A DNA stretch of 64,000 nucleotides from Sporosarcina aquimarina (GTDB lineage Bacteria > Bacillota > Bacilli > Bacillales_A > Planococcaceae), in contig NZ_JAMBOM010000002.1 in NCBI RefSeq assembly GCF_023715615.1, forward strand, positions 410,898-474,897, read 5' to 3'. Positions 23,667 to 32,488 of the stretch are shown here, piece after piece. The notes under the pieces are model-generated. The model was given only the letters and a program-made list of their open reading frames with translations. It had not been told where the DNA came from and made no database searches. Position 1 is the first letter of the stretch, and every line of letters starts with the position of its first letter. Position numbers and translations under genes: made by a program.

Positions 23667-24194
23667 TCATGAGTTTCTCATGATTTTCTTAATCAATCTA
23701 ATTTGGCCACGGTGATTCAATTCATCCTCCATGACATGAAACCATTTGAAATAGTTATTTGTGAGCTCTCCGTCCCAAAATGGCGTTTGTTCAAACAACC
23801 AGTTATCGGGCAATGTCCGGAATGTCTCAATAGTCTTTTCTCTCGTCTGCTCCAATTGTTCTAAGTAGAATTCAGCTGGTTTCCCTTTAATTTGTTCCCT
23901 TGCTGCAGCGCCAAGTTCCAAGCCTGGATTAAGCACTTTGATGTCCTCTTCCGTATATTCACGTTTCTCAAATGTATTGATTTGATATGCTTTTTCGACA
24001 GAATTCATATGCTCAAGAAGCATACCGATGGAGTTTGCTTCATCGTTGATGAGGAAATCCAGTTGTTCAATTGTTAAATCTTTCACTTCAGCTAATGTGG
24101 TCACTCTTGTATATTCCATCATGGACAGTAACTTACCATATTCCCATTCGACGCCTTCTTTTTTATCAATTACATATAACTCCTGTTTACTCAA
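23667..24194 (-). CDS. DinB family protein
   Basis: A 175-residue four-helix protein of the DinB/YfiT-like family (putative metal-dependent, often thiol-linked transferases). Typical signs: ARVTTLAEV-like N-terminal region, LLEHMNSVEKAYQ with a likely metal His, and HVMEDELNHRGQIRLIKK near the C-terminus giving two more His ligands. Function in this strain unknown. TTG start at 24194 with AGGGGGA upstream. Monocistronic. Confidence 0.8.
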   Translation of the reverse strand: MSKQELYVIDKKEGVEWEYGKLLSMMEYTRVTTLAEVKDLTIEQLDFLINDEANSIGMLLEHMNSVEKAYQINTFEKREYTEEDIKVLNPGLELGAAAREQIKGKPAEFYLEQLEQTREKTIETFRTLPDNWLFEQTPFWDGELTNNYFKWFHVMEDELNHRGQIRLIKKIMRNS

Positions 24195-24436
24195 TTTGAT
24201 TTCCCCCTAATGGTTTCTATTTAGTATCACTCATACTCAATCAAATGGCTTGAAGTTTACCATTTTAAAATCCATTTCAAATAGACAGTATTATTGTAAC
24301 ATTTTTAACAATTATTTATTAGATAATATTTCCATTCCTTATCAAATAGTATATAAATACTTTTACAAGAGACATTTTATAAGAGTTCTGTACTCAAATG
24401 TAGACGATCTTAACTTCCCCACTTGCTACGCTGATC
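24195..24436. other. Intergenic without gene
   Basis: AT-rich; one 69-codon open frame crosses it but lacks a ribosome site and has no protein-like features. Confidence 0.4.
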
Positions 24437-24473
24437 AAAAAAAACGCATTGCTGAATGAGCAATGCGCTTTTG
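24437..24473 (-). terminator. Terminator of methyltransferase gene
   Basis: CGCATTGCT/AGCAATGCG stem with a five-base loop; eight T follow on the minus strand. Confidence 0.8.
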
Positions 24474-24541
24474 GTGTATCTGTGGCAATTTTTATCTTCA
24501 TGTCAACTATTCATTAGTATTAAAAGAGTACTAATAAGTAA

Positions 24542-25138
24542 TTACTTTATACTACTAGATATGAACATGGAAGCATCTTGTTTGATGAAAATACGACGAC
24601 CATGATGGAATGTTCTAATTTCAGCTGTCTTGAATCCAACTTCTTTCAATATGTTTTTCAACTCTTCATGTGAAAAACCGTTGTGTACTTTCGGATGATC
24701 TATTTGTTCGTTTTTATCGAAATCTACTATAATTAGCTTGCCATCCTTATTTAGAATGCTGAATAGTTCTGTTAATATCTTTTTAGTATCTGGAATATGA
24801 AGTAAAACTAGTGAGACGACAACGATATCTGCATTTAGTTCTGGTGTTTCTTTCGTAAAGTCTGAGTAAAGAACTGTTGCATTCGGAATTCCTTTTTGCG
24901 AAATTTTTCCTTCTGCGATCTCCAACATTTGTTTAGATGAATCTATTAACAAAATAGAATCGACTACCTGTGATAATTCTAAACTGATTAGACCTGTACC
25001 ACTTCCATAGTCGATTAAAGATTTTGTTTCACTATTTTGTAATTCCTTTTTTATTTCCTGAACGATGATTTTAGCTAATTCCTTTCTTTCTTCTGTATCG
25101 TATTTTTTAGCCATCTCTTCAAAGACATTCGTATCCAT
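24542..25138 (-). CDS. Class I SAM-dependent methyltransferase
   Basis: A 198-residue methyltransferase: motif I is SLIDYGSGTGLIS (about residues 41-53), followed by LLIDSSKQML (acidic ribose contact) and DIVVVSLVLLHI. The C-terminal part (HPKVHNGFSHEELKNIL) is typical of small-molecule methyltransferases of the Methyltransf_25 group. Substrate unknown. AGGAGAG ribosome site with ATG at 25138. Own terminator downstream. Confidence 0.85.
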   Translation of the reverse strand: MDTNVFEEMAKKYDTEERKELAKIIVQEIKKELQNSETKSLIDYGSGTGLISLELSQVVDSILLIDSSKQMLEIAEGKISQKGIPNATVLYSDFTKETPELNADIVVVSLVLLHIPDTKKILTELFSILNKDGKLIIVDFDKNEQIDHPKVHNGFSHEELKNILKEVGFKTAEIRTFHHGRRIFIKQDASMFISSSIK

Positions 25139-25251
25139 GTTTCACTCTCCTATTCTAATAAGTCCGCCTATCATAACAGAAATCATATCTAAAGGGACAG
25201 ATTCACGATTGCATCACATGAAATAAAATCTTTATCCTTCATCTTAGAACC

Positions 25252-25285
25252 AAAAAAACGCACTGCTGAGAGCAATGCGTTTTGG
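25252..25285 (-). terminator. Terminator of pepA
   Basis: AACGCATTGCTCT/AGCAGTGCGTT-type stem, one mismatch, with seven T on the minus strand. Nearly the same stem sequence as the terminator at 24437. Confidence 0.75.
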
Positions 25286-25303
25286 TCCAACATTCCACTA
25301 TTG

Positions 25304-26686
25304 TTACTGAGAAATCTCAACCACATAATCCGCCAATAAACGTGCGCCATACCCTGTTGCTGTTTTAGGATAATATCCCGAGTTTGATGTCTTTTGCATC
25401 ATTCCTGCCATATCCACATGCAACCAGCGTGTATCTTTAGATACGAAACGGCGTAGGAAGAGCGCTGCTGTAATGGATCCTGCAAAGCTGAGTGAACTGA
25501 TGTTATTGAAATCTGCATAATCACTTTGCAGGGTTTCATCATACGCATCGATTAACGGCATTGGCCATACCGCATCTCCGTTTTTCGCACCAATTTCTTT
25601 CATCTTGGTTGCAAGTTCATCATCACCAAACACACCTGCGATATCAGATCCTAATGCGTTTTCGATTGATCCTGTTAATGTTGCGATGTCCACGACAAAA
25701 GCCGCATTCAGTTCGCCCGCACGAATTAATCCATCTGCTAAAATCAAACGGCCTTCTGCATCCGTATTACCAACTTGGACCGTACTACCGTTTTTGTACT
25801 GAATGACTTCTCCTGGCAACACAGCTGTATTATCTGGCGTATTTTCAACCATTGGAATGAGCGCCACAACGTTGACATCAGCTTCGCTTTCTACAAGTAG
25901 TTTCATAGCTCCTGCAACCGCAGCTGAGCCACCCATGTCCATTCGCATATCACTTAAATCTTTTCCGCTTTTCAAGCTGATTCCGCCCGTATCGAACGTG
26001 ACGCCTTTACCTACAAGTGCAACTAATGGTTTGGAAGGATTTTTGCAATAAGAGACTTCTACAAATGATGGAGCATATCGGCTTCCTCTGCCGACAGTAA
26101 GGACACCATTCATCTTCATCTCTTCTAGCTTCGCTTTGTCATGAACAATTACTTTCGCATCTGTATTTTGGAACACTTCTTTCAGACGGTCTGGATAGGA
26201 TTCCGGGTTCAATACATCCGATAATTCATTCATCAGATCACGTGAGTACGAGACTGCTTCAGCGCGTTGTTCACCAGTTTGAACAGCTTTTTCAGATGCA
26301 CCTTCAATTGTTAATTTAGTACAGAACGGTTCTGCATCCGATTTGTACGTTAGGAACTGATAGGCTCCCAAATGCCAGCCTTCTACAAAAGCAGTGACCG
26401 CTTCTTCGATTTCTACATCTGAAAATTCATTACCGAGCCCACTAACTTCTATTTTTGCTGAAGCTACTTTCGCACGGCTCAATTCTCTAGCTGCAGTTCC
26501 CGCCGTCGCCCGAATAGTTTCCAAGCAACCTGTTTTCCCGCCTTTCACTGACATTACATACCATTGCTGCCCTTCTGAAAAGACTGCACTTCCTGACCCA
26601 GCCTTTAATTGGTTTACAAACGTTTTAAGCCCCTCATTCTGTTGAATTACTGCGTCTTGTGAAAAGAGCAACTTCACTTCAGTCAT
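25304..26686 (-). CDS. pepA: Leucyl aminopeptidase (M17)
   Basis: A cytosolic aminopeptidase of about 460 residues, family M17, removing N-terminal residues from peptides with two metal ions. The diagnostic NTDAEGRL motif is present, as are GKGVTFDTGGISLK (metal and substrate lysine) and MRMDMGGSAAVAGA. N-terminal macrodomain-like part spans about residues 1-150. I prefer the ATG at 26686, with GGGGAT upstream, over 26701. Monocistronic with its own terminator. Confidence 0.92.
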   Translation of the reverse strand: MTEVKLLFSQDAVIQQNEGLKTFVNQLKAGSGSAVFSEGQQWYVMSVKGGKTGCLETIRATAGTAARELSRAKVASAKIEVSGLGNEFSDVEIEEAVTAFVEGWHLGAYQFLTYKSDAEPFCTKLTIEGASEKAVQTGEQRAEAVSYSRDLMNELSDVLNPESYPDRLKEVFQNTDAKVIVHDKAKLEEMKMNGVLTVGRGSRYAPSFVEVSYCKNPSKPLVALVGKGVTFDTGGISLKSGKDLSDMRMDMGGSAAVAGAMKLLVESEADVNVVALIPMVENTPDNTAVLPGEVIQYKNGSTVQVGNTDAEGRLILADGLIRAGELNAAFVVDIATLTGSIENALGSDIAGVFGDDELATKMKEIGAKNGDAVWPMPLIDAYDETLQSDYADFNNISSLSFAGSITAALFLRRFVSKDTRWLHVDMAGMMQKTSNSGYYPKTATGYGARLLADYVVEISQ

Positions 26687-26812
26687 TATCGTTATCCCCA
26701 TTCTTCTATAGATTCGTTATGTAACTAATAATCCTTCACTAGTGTACCATGTGAAAACAGAGGATTCTAATAATTGATAGCATACAAAAAACCATCCCGA
26801 GTAAGGAATGGT

Positions 26813-27046
26813 TTAACTATTAATGGAGCCCATCGCTCCTGTATCTTGAACTTTGTCAAAATTTCCAGCACCCGTACGTTTCTTAATCTCTTCATCCGAA
26901 AGGGGAGGTGTCACTTTTCCTTCTTCCACAGGAGTTTCATCCAGATAATGAGTTTTCTCTAAAGCGCGGTTTTTAGCATCCATCTGCCGTCCATATTCTT
27001 CCGCTTCTTCCACAGTCATTTGACTATTCTCAGGTGTATTCAACAA
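26813..27046 (-). CDS. Small acidic hypothetical protein
   Basis: A 77-residue hydrophilic protein, acidic in the middle (MTVEEAEEYGRQMDAKNRAL, PPLSDEEIKKRTGAGNFDK), with no membrane segment. TTG start at 27046 or 27043 behind AAGGGAGAG. Probably intrinsically disordered; short proteins of this type are common near Bacillales stress genes. Function unknown. Confidence 0.6.
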   Translation of the reverse strand: MLNTPENSQMTVEEAEEYGRQMDAKNRALEKTHYLDETPVEEGKVTPPLSDEEIKKRTGAGNFDKVQDTGAMGSINS

Positions 27047-27179
27047 AATCTCTCCCTTCTGATCACTTACTTTTTTTTAAGTATTCCCTATGGAGTTTGA
27101 TAAAAAACATTCGAAAGACTGAAAAAATGATTTTTTATAGGTTGCTGTGATACGCTCTTATTAAGTGGGGTGAAGAAAG

Positions 27180-27611
27180 ATGAAAATATTAGTCGATGCC
27201 GATGGATGTCCTGTTGTTGACATCACCATTAGCACTGCAATGGCCCATCAAATTCCTTGTTTGCTGATTTGCGACACCGCTCACGAAATGGTTCGCGATG
27301 GTGCTGAAACAATCGTTGTTTCAAAAGGAGCGGATGCGGTAGACTTTGTTCTTGTGAACCGTATTCAGCCCAAAGACATTGTCGTCACCCAAGATTATGG
27401 TCTTGCTGCCATGGCGCTAGCTAAAGGAGGGCGTCCGATTGACCAAAACGGAAGATGGTACACGGATGAAAACATCGATCAGCTGTTGTATTCCCGGCAC
27501 TTTGCTCAAAAAGTTCGCCAAGCGGGAGGTCGCTTAAAAGGACCTAAAAAACGCTCCGTTGAACAAAACGAAGCGTTTCAAAGTAGCCTTTCGAAGCTTA
27601 TTTCTCAGTAA
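27180..27611 (+). CDS. yqxD: YaiI/YqxD family protein (DUF188)
   Basis: A 143-residue member of the UPF0178/YaiI family, with a PIN-like nuclease fold by family knowledge. Core motifs: VDADGCPV at the N-terminus, VVSKGADAVDFVLVNRI and DIVVTQDYGLAAMAL, then the basic GRLKGPKKR tail. Biochemical role not established. GGGGTGAAGAAAG precedes the ATG. Monocistronic. Confidence 0.9.
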   Translation: MKILVDADGCPVVDITISTAMAHQIPCLLICDTAHEMVRDGAETIVVSKGADAVDFVLVNRIQPKDIVVTQDYGLAAMALAKGGRPIDQNGRWYTDENIDQLLYSRHFAQKVRQAGGRLKGPKKRSVEQNEAFQSSLSKLISQ

Positions 27612-27676
27612 TTAATTATACGTTTCGTTCAGGCTTGTACTCATAATCCTTTATCTTTCTGCATACCATTATTTCG

Positions 27677-27976
27677 TTAAGGTGTAATTTGAAGAACGCA
27701 AATATCCGAATCGGTCTCTGCGATCAAACTATGTTTCTCGTTAGGGACCATGTGAAGGATAGTTTCCCCTGTGACTGTAGTTGGTGTACCTTCAACCATA
27801 AAACGGATTCTCCCTTTTCTAACGATGATCAGTACTTCCCTGTCTGTGTCATGCTCGGACACTTCCTCACCTGCACGCAGCTGGATATTTAATACGTTGG
27901 CATTTGGAATCGCACATACTTGTTCTACAGATTTCGCTTTACTGTCAAGTTGCCTTGGCGTTTCAATCAGCTTCAT
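27677..27976 (-). CDS. Cupin domain protein
   Basis: A 99-residue single cupin barrel (QLRAGEEVSEHDTDREVLI as cupin motif 1, HMVPNEKHSLIAETD as motif 2). His residues of the metal site are mostly kept. Small cupins of this kind are sensors or isomerase-like; substrate unknown. AAAGGAGAGG ribosome site, ATG at 27976. Confidence 0.8.
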   Translation of the reverse strand: MKLIETPRQLDSKAKSVEQVCAIPNANVLNIQLRAGEEVSEHDTDREVLIIVRKGRIRFMVEGTPTTVTGETILHMVPNEKHSLIAETDSDICVLQITP

Positions 27977-28168
27977 ACTAATCCTCTCCTTTAGTTGGTT
28001 TATGTTGGACGGTAATAGCCAATTAGTGTTCTTCCGTAGGTACTTGTATGCTGCCTTGTTCTAATAAGGGTACAAGACTCCTCATCGCTTTCTCATTTAT
28101 TGTTTAATAACGTTTACACGATCTTGTTATAGGAAATTAGTGAACTAAAGACAATAGGAGGTCCACAC

Positions 28169-29245
28169 ATGCCCCAAATCGTATCCGTAAGCACACATTT
28201 ACCACCTAATCTTATTAAGCAGGAAGAAGCAGTTGAATTATCACGTTCGGTTTTCAGTGGACGTTTTAAAGATATTGAACGGCTGTTAACTGTGTTTCAA
28301 AACGGTGATATTGAACAACGCAATGTCTGCATGCCACTCGATTGGTATGGGCAAGCCCATGATTTTGAAGAGCGTAACGAATTGTACATATCACATGCGA
28401 TTGAATATGGCACAGCTGCAATCACTGCGTGCCTCGAATCCAGTATGCTAGATCAGAAAGTAGACTATCAAGATATTGATGCCATTATTTTTGTTTCGAG
28501 TACAGGCATTGCCACCCCTAGTATCGATGCACGTATTATGAATAATCTACCCTTTCGAGATGATGTGAAACGTATTCCTTTATGGGGGCTTGGCTGTGCT
28601 GGTGGCGCTTCCGGGCTAAGTCGTGCCAATGAATTTTGCATGGCGTATCCAGAAGCGAATGTACTCGTCCTTGCAATTGAATTGTGTAGTCTGACGTTCC
28701 AGAAAGACGATTATTCAAAGAGTAATCTCGTCGGTGTCTCGTTATTTTCAGACGGAGTCGCTTGTGCACTTATTGCTGGTGATCAATCCAAGTTACGTTC
28801 GAAGCAAGTCCGCCCTTCGATTGTTGCTACGACGTCCAAGCTGATGCCTGATTCTGAAGACGTCATGGGATGGGATGTAAAAAATAGCGGATTATACGTC
28901 GTCTTCTCCAAAAGTATTCCTGTCATCATCAGTGACTGGCTTGGACCGTTTGTTCATCAATTTTTAAACAAGTACAACGTCACAGACAAAGACATTTCCC
29001 ATTTCGTCGCCCACCCTGGAGGAAAAAAAGTGTTAGAAGCGTACGAAGAGGCGCTCAACTTCAATAGTTCAATGACTGAGATATCAAGGAATGTATTACG
29101 GATGAATGGAAACATGTCGTCCCCCACGGTTCTTTACGTATTGAAGGAATTCATGGAAGCAAAGCCTGCACAAGGGGAATATGGTGTGCTCGCTGCCCTC
29201 GGTCCAGGATTTTGTGGGGAACTTCAACTGCTGAAATGGGAATGA
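28169..29245 (+). CDS. bpsA: Type III polyketide synthase (alkylpyrone synthase)
   Basis: A 358-residue chalcone/stilbene synthase-like enzyme. The catalytic Cys143 sits in LGCAGGASGL; the His of the triad is in FVAHPGGKK and the Asn in MNGNMSSP. In B. subtilis BpsA extends fatty acyl-CoA with malonyl-CoA to alkylpyrones (triketide and tetraketide). It is followed within a few bases by a BpsB-like methyltransferase, the same two-gene operon as in B. subtilis. AGGAGG ribosome site and ATG. Chain-length specificity cannot be read. Confidence 0.9.
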   Translation: MPQIVSVSTHLPPNLIKQEEAVELSRSVFSGRFKDIERLLTVFQNGDIEQRNVCMPLDWYGQAHDFEERNELYISHAIEYGTAAITACLESSMLDQKVDYQDIDAIIFVSSTGIATPSIDARIMNNLPFRDDVKRIPLWGLGCAGGASGLSRANEFCMAYPEANVLVLAIELCSLTFQKDDYSKSNLVGVSLFSDGVACALIAGDQSKLRSKQVRPSIVATTSKLMPDSEDVMGWDVKNSGLYVVFSKSIPVIISDWLGPFVHQFLNKYNVTDKDISHFVAHPGGKKVLEAYEEALNFNSSMTEISRNVLRMNGNMSSPTVLYVLKEFMEAKPAQGEYGVLAALGPGFCGELQLLKWE

Positions 29246-29255
29246 GGTGGATACA

Positions 29256-29786
29256 TTGTTCTTCTGGATTGTTATTTCAATCGTCATTCTTCAAAGACTC
29301 GCGGAATTAGTCATTGCTAAAAACAATGAGAAACGGATGAAAGCTCAAGGGGCATACGAAGTCGGTGCGAGTCATTACCCTGCTATTGTACTACTTCATA
29401 CCGCCTTTTTTGTTTCCTTACTAGTAGAAGTACTCATCCGAAAACCAGAATTATCTCCAATCTGGGGAATTTTATTGACGATATTTTTGTTAACACAGGT
29501 GTTGCGGGTTTGGTGTCTTGCTTCACTCGGAAAGTATTGGAACACTAAAATTATCATTCTTCCAGGTGCAGATGTTGTCATGAAGGGACCTTATAAATTC
29601 ATCAGGCACCCTAACTATGTCATCGTTGCAACAGAAATCCTTGTCCTACCCATGATATTCGGTGCTTATTTCACGGCTATTACTTTCACTTTGCTAAATG
29701 CCTGGATGATGTCCGTCCGCATCCCGCAAGAGGAACAAGCATTGAAAGACGCGACCAACTACAAAGAAAAGTTTTCATTAGAATGA
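29256..29786 (+). CDS. bpsB: Isoprenylcysteine carboxyl methyltransferase-like (BpsB)
   Basis: A membrane methyltransferase of about 176 residues in the ICMT family, with four or five hydrophobic segments and the hallmark GPYKFIRHPNYVIVATEI followed by RIPQEEQAL. B. subtilis BpsB O-methylates the alkylpyrones made by BpsA. Directly downstream of bpsA. The TTG at 29256 has GAGGTGG at ideal distance; GTG at 29247 is an alternative start. Terminator follows. Confidence 0.87.
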   Translation: MFFWIVISIVILQRLAELVIAKNNEKRMKAQGAYEVGASHYPAIVLLHTAFFVSLLVEVLIRKPELSPIWGILLTIFLLTQVLRVWCLASLGKYWNTKIIILPGADVVMKGPYKFIRHPNYVIVATEILVLPMIFGAYFTAITFTLLNAWMMSVRIPQEEQALKDATNYKEKFSLE

Positions 29787-29787
29787 A

Positions 29788-29825
29788 CAAAAGCAGTGGC
29801 TCAAGTTTCGGTGCCACTGCTTTTT
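29788..29825. terminator. Bidirectional terminator
   Basis: AGCAGTGGC/GCCACTGCT stem flanked by A and T runs, between bpsB and the convergent antiporter gene. Confidence 0.8.
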
Positions 29826-29830
29826 ATATG

Positions 29831-31231
29831 TTAGGAATGGGATTCTTTTGCGGAGTCTTCATACGTTAGCGTTTTACCGAACAGGCTGAACAGAACTGTT
29901 AAAATTGGTGAAAATAGACAGAAGAACGCAAATCCGAAATAATCGCCTACAGGCACGCCTAGGACATCTGCAATGAATATCCCGCACACACTCCATGGGA
30001 CAAGAGGGTTGACGACGGTCCCTGCATCTTCCATAACCCGGCTCAGGTTTTTGCTTGCAAGTCCTAATTTCTTAAATTGACCTTGGAATGCTTGACCTGT
30101 TAGTAAGATTGATAAATATTGTTCACCAATCAGTACGTTGATGCTGATAGCAGTTAACGCAGACGCTCCAATTACTGAACTTGCAGAACGTAAGGATTGC
30201 TCCACTGTTGCAAGTAATGTTTGGACGATTCCTAGCTTAAACAACAATCCGCCCATAGTAAGCGCTAAGATGACTAGTGTAATCGTGAAGAACATGCTGC
30301 TAATACCACCGCGAGTTAGTAAACTGTCTACCGCTTCGACACCTGTTTCGGACTTGAACCCATCAAACAAGATTGCAAAAACTTGAGAGACACTATATGC
30401 ATGTAAGGCACATCCGATTACGACTGCTGAAGCTGTGCTTGCCGCCAACGTCAAGAGGGCTGGGACTTTCATTAGTGTCAAAACAATAAGTACTACTAAA
30501 GGCAAGAACGAAATCCAGTGAACGAGACCGGTTTCCTTAAGTGCCTCCTGAAACGACCGGATTGTATCCAACTTAGCATCCCCTGCTGAGGGTGAAAGAA
30601 TCGCAAATATCCCAAACGAGAGAACAAATGCCGGAACGGTCGTCCACATCATATTGCGAATATGGGCGAATAAGTCAACTCCGACAATTGAGGAAGCCAA
30701 GTTCGTTGTATCGGATAATGGAGACATTTTATCCCCGAAGAATGCACCTGAGACAATCGCACCTGCAGCAATCGCAGGTGATAGACCGAGTACGCCTGAC
30801 ATACTGAGCAACGCTACGCCTACTGTTGCAACAGTTGTCAACGAGCTCCCGATGGATATCCCGATAATCGCGGTTACTGTGAACGCAATCGCGTAAAAGT
30901 AGGACGGGGTTATGAGTTGAAAACCAGCATTGATCAGGCTCGGAATCGTTCCGCTCATCATCCAGCTACTTATGAGCATCCCGATGAAGAAGAACAAAAA
31001 TACTGCGCCCATCCCGGCTCCAGATCCTTCTGTCATCCCATCTTGGATATTGCGGTATGATACTTTTTTGACTAGTCCATATCCGATTAGAAGTAAAATG
31101 GATGCCAAAATCGGTAAATGTGGAACAGCTCCAAATCCGATAATACTTGCACTAATCATGCAAATGATCACAGCAATCAGTGAGATGGACTCTGTGAATG
31201 TGGGTTTGAGTAATGGTTGAATGTGAAACAT
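29831..31231 (-). CDS. nhaC: NhaC-type Na+/H+ antiporter
   Basis: A 466-residue NhaC-family antiporter with about 12 membrane segments (SLTTVATVGVALL, SGAFFGDKMSPLSDTTNLAS, NPLVPWSVCGIF are typical). The ATG at 31231 follows GAGGAGG; the frame to 31261 has no ribosome site. It is preceded by a T-box leader whose specifier reads TAC, so the gene is induced by uncharged tRNA-Tyr. T-box members of this family are thought to be amino-acid (tyrosine) transporters rather than simple sodium antiporters, which fits here. Confidence 0.87.
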   Translation of the reverse strand: MFHIQPLLKPTFTESISLIAVIICMISASIIGFGAVPHLPILASILLLIGYGLVKKVSYRNIQDGMTEGSGAGMGAVFLFFFIGMLISSWMMSGTIPSLINAGFQLITPSYFYAIAFTVTAIIGISIGSSLTTVATVGVALLSMSGVLGLSPAIAAGAIVSGAFFGDKMSPLSDTTNLASSIVGVDLFAHIRNMMWTTVPAFVLSFGIFAILSPSAGDAKLDTIRSFQEALKETGLVHWISFLPLVVLIVLTLMKVPALLTLAASTASAVVIGCALHAYSVSQVFAILFDGFKSETGVEAVDSLLTRGGISSMFFTITLVILALTMGGLLFKLGIVQTLLATVEQSLRSASSVIGASALTAISINVLIGEQYLSILLTGQAFQGQFKKLGLASKNLSRVMEDAGTVVNPLVPWSVCGIFIADVLGVPVGDYFGFAFFCLFSPILTVLFSLFGKTLTYEDSAKESHS

Positions 31232-31260
31232 GACGATGTCCTCCTCGGTTTTTGCGTACA

Positions 31261-31467
31261 AAAAAACTCCATTCGTTCCCTAAAACAGGGACGAAGGAGT
31301 TCTCCGCGGTACCACCCATGTTGACAAGCTGACATCGCTTATCCACTTCATTGGATTCAAAGATTGCTTGTTGACGTAATTCACGAACGAAGTGCCTGGA
31401 CTTACACCGCCTATCCAGTCTCTGGTTGCTGCTATCTTCGTTCACTACTGCATCATCACTTTGAATG
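31261..31467 (-). promoter_or_regulatory. T-box riboswitch, tyrosine-type
   Basis: On the minus strand the conserved T-box GGGTGGTACCGCGG lies at 31304-31317, followed by a terminator stem (ACTCC-TTCGT-CCC with GGG-ACGAA-GGAGT) and T-run ending at 31261. The specifier-loop codon after GAAT is TAC at 31376-31378, giving tyrosine. The discriminator-pairing base after TGG is T, matching A73 of tRNA-Tyr. Regulates the NhaC-type transporter. Confidence 0.85.
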
Positions 31468-31542
31468 ACTATTTACTTTTCGGTTTGAATGATTATTGAA
31501 ATCTTACCATGACTTTTAAGTTTGTCAAGTCATCCATTTTAA

Positions 31543-32295
31543 TTATCTAGGTTCGCAAGCGACACCGTCTTTGTCTCCATCCATTCTTTCACTGTAGGCA
31601 GGATGAGCTTTTTTCACACCAGTTGGATAGACTTTCCGAAGTTCGGTACAATTTGCAAACTGTTCGGTAGGTTGTGTGGAGGGATTTTTCGTATCAGGAT
31701 TTGAAGTAGTCTCACCTTTAACAGGATAGGTGTCACTGTCGAATCCACGATCAGTTGCATAATCTTCTAACGTCCAAATTCCAATGCCTTTTTTCTTTGC
31801 TTCGTTTTGAACTTTTTCATATTCATCCAGATGACGGGTGTTCGGTGGATACACATAAGCAACTCGAGCTAGCCCTTCTTCCAGTAACTTCTCTTGAACG
31901 CTTTCCCCGTCTATGTAAATATAGGCAAGTAATCGACCGTATTTATCATACTTTTGCCCAATATCGAACTCAATCTCCAACTTTCCACTATTCATCAGTT
32001 CTTGGTTACGTCGCTTCGCTTCTTCTCCGAAAGGTTGTTTCCCTAGTCTTGGATGGTTTGTCTCTGGTGTATCTATGAGTAAGTAACGGACGTTCGTTTC
32101 ATTCCCCTCAAACATGATTTTAATCGTATCGCCGTCAATCGTTTTGACTAACTCAACTGGGATTAGACCTTCACGTGTAGGTGTTGCATCTTCTTCTTGA
32201 AAGAAAAAATAATAGGCGCCTGCGAGAAGCACAGCAATTATTAGTGCAGATAGACTCCCCTTAGTTTTACTCGTTTTTTTCGATCTTTGTGCCAT
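31543..32295 (-). CDS. Thermonuclease-family nuclease with excalibur domain
   Basis: A 250-residue exported nuclease. Basic N-terminus and one hydrophobic segment (ALIIAVLLAGAYYFFF, about residues 18-33) act as signal or anchor. The SNase domain follows, with TIDGDTIK and RYLLIDTPE (Asp/Arg active site), then GRLLAYIYIDG. A Ser/Thr/Pro linker leads to an excalibur calcium-binding motif (MDGDKDGVACE) at the C-terminus. Degrades nucleic acids outside the cell. ATG at 32295 fits GAGG spacing better than 32304. Confidence 0.9.
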   Translation of the reverse strand: MAQRSKKTSKTKGSLSALIIAVLLAGAYYFFFQEEDATPTREGLIPVELVKTIDGDTIKIMFEGNETNVRYLLIDTPETNHPRLGKQPFGEEAKRRNQELMNSGKLEIEFDIGQKYDKYGRLLAYIYIDGESVQEKLLEEGLARVAYVYPPNTRHLDEYEKVQNEAKKKGIGIWTLEDYATDRGFDSDTYPVKGETTSNPDTKNPSTQPTEQFANCTELRKVYPTGVKKAHPAYSERMDGDKDGVACEPR

Positions 32296-32356
32296 TTTGT
32301 TCATTCCTCACTCAATTCGTCATTCTTACAAGTTTAGCAGGTTGTGAAAAGATTGA

Positions 32357-32386
32357 AAAGCAGATGTCTCAGAGACATCTGCTCTT
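32357..32386. terminator. Terminator of arsO-like gene
   Basis: AGCAGATGTCT/AGACATCTGCT stem, T-rich on both sides. Confidence 0.75.
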
Positions 32387-32488
32387 TCAAATTTTAGTTT
32401 CTCAATTTCACAACTAAAAGCAAATAGGTGGAAAACAATCCTACTGATAAACAACTCCATGACCTACCCTCATCGTGAGTTCACTACT

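Noticed and set aside
24250..24459. 69-codon plus-strand frame in an intergenic gap
   Set aside because: No Shine-Dalgarno, AT-rich composition, runs into a terminator of the opposite strand.
31152..31445. 97-codon minus-strand frame
   Set aside because: Coincides with the T-box leader, whose RNA elements are fully recognisable.
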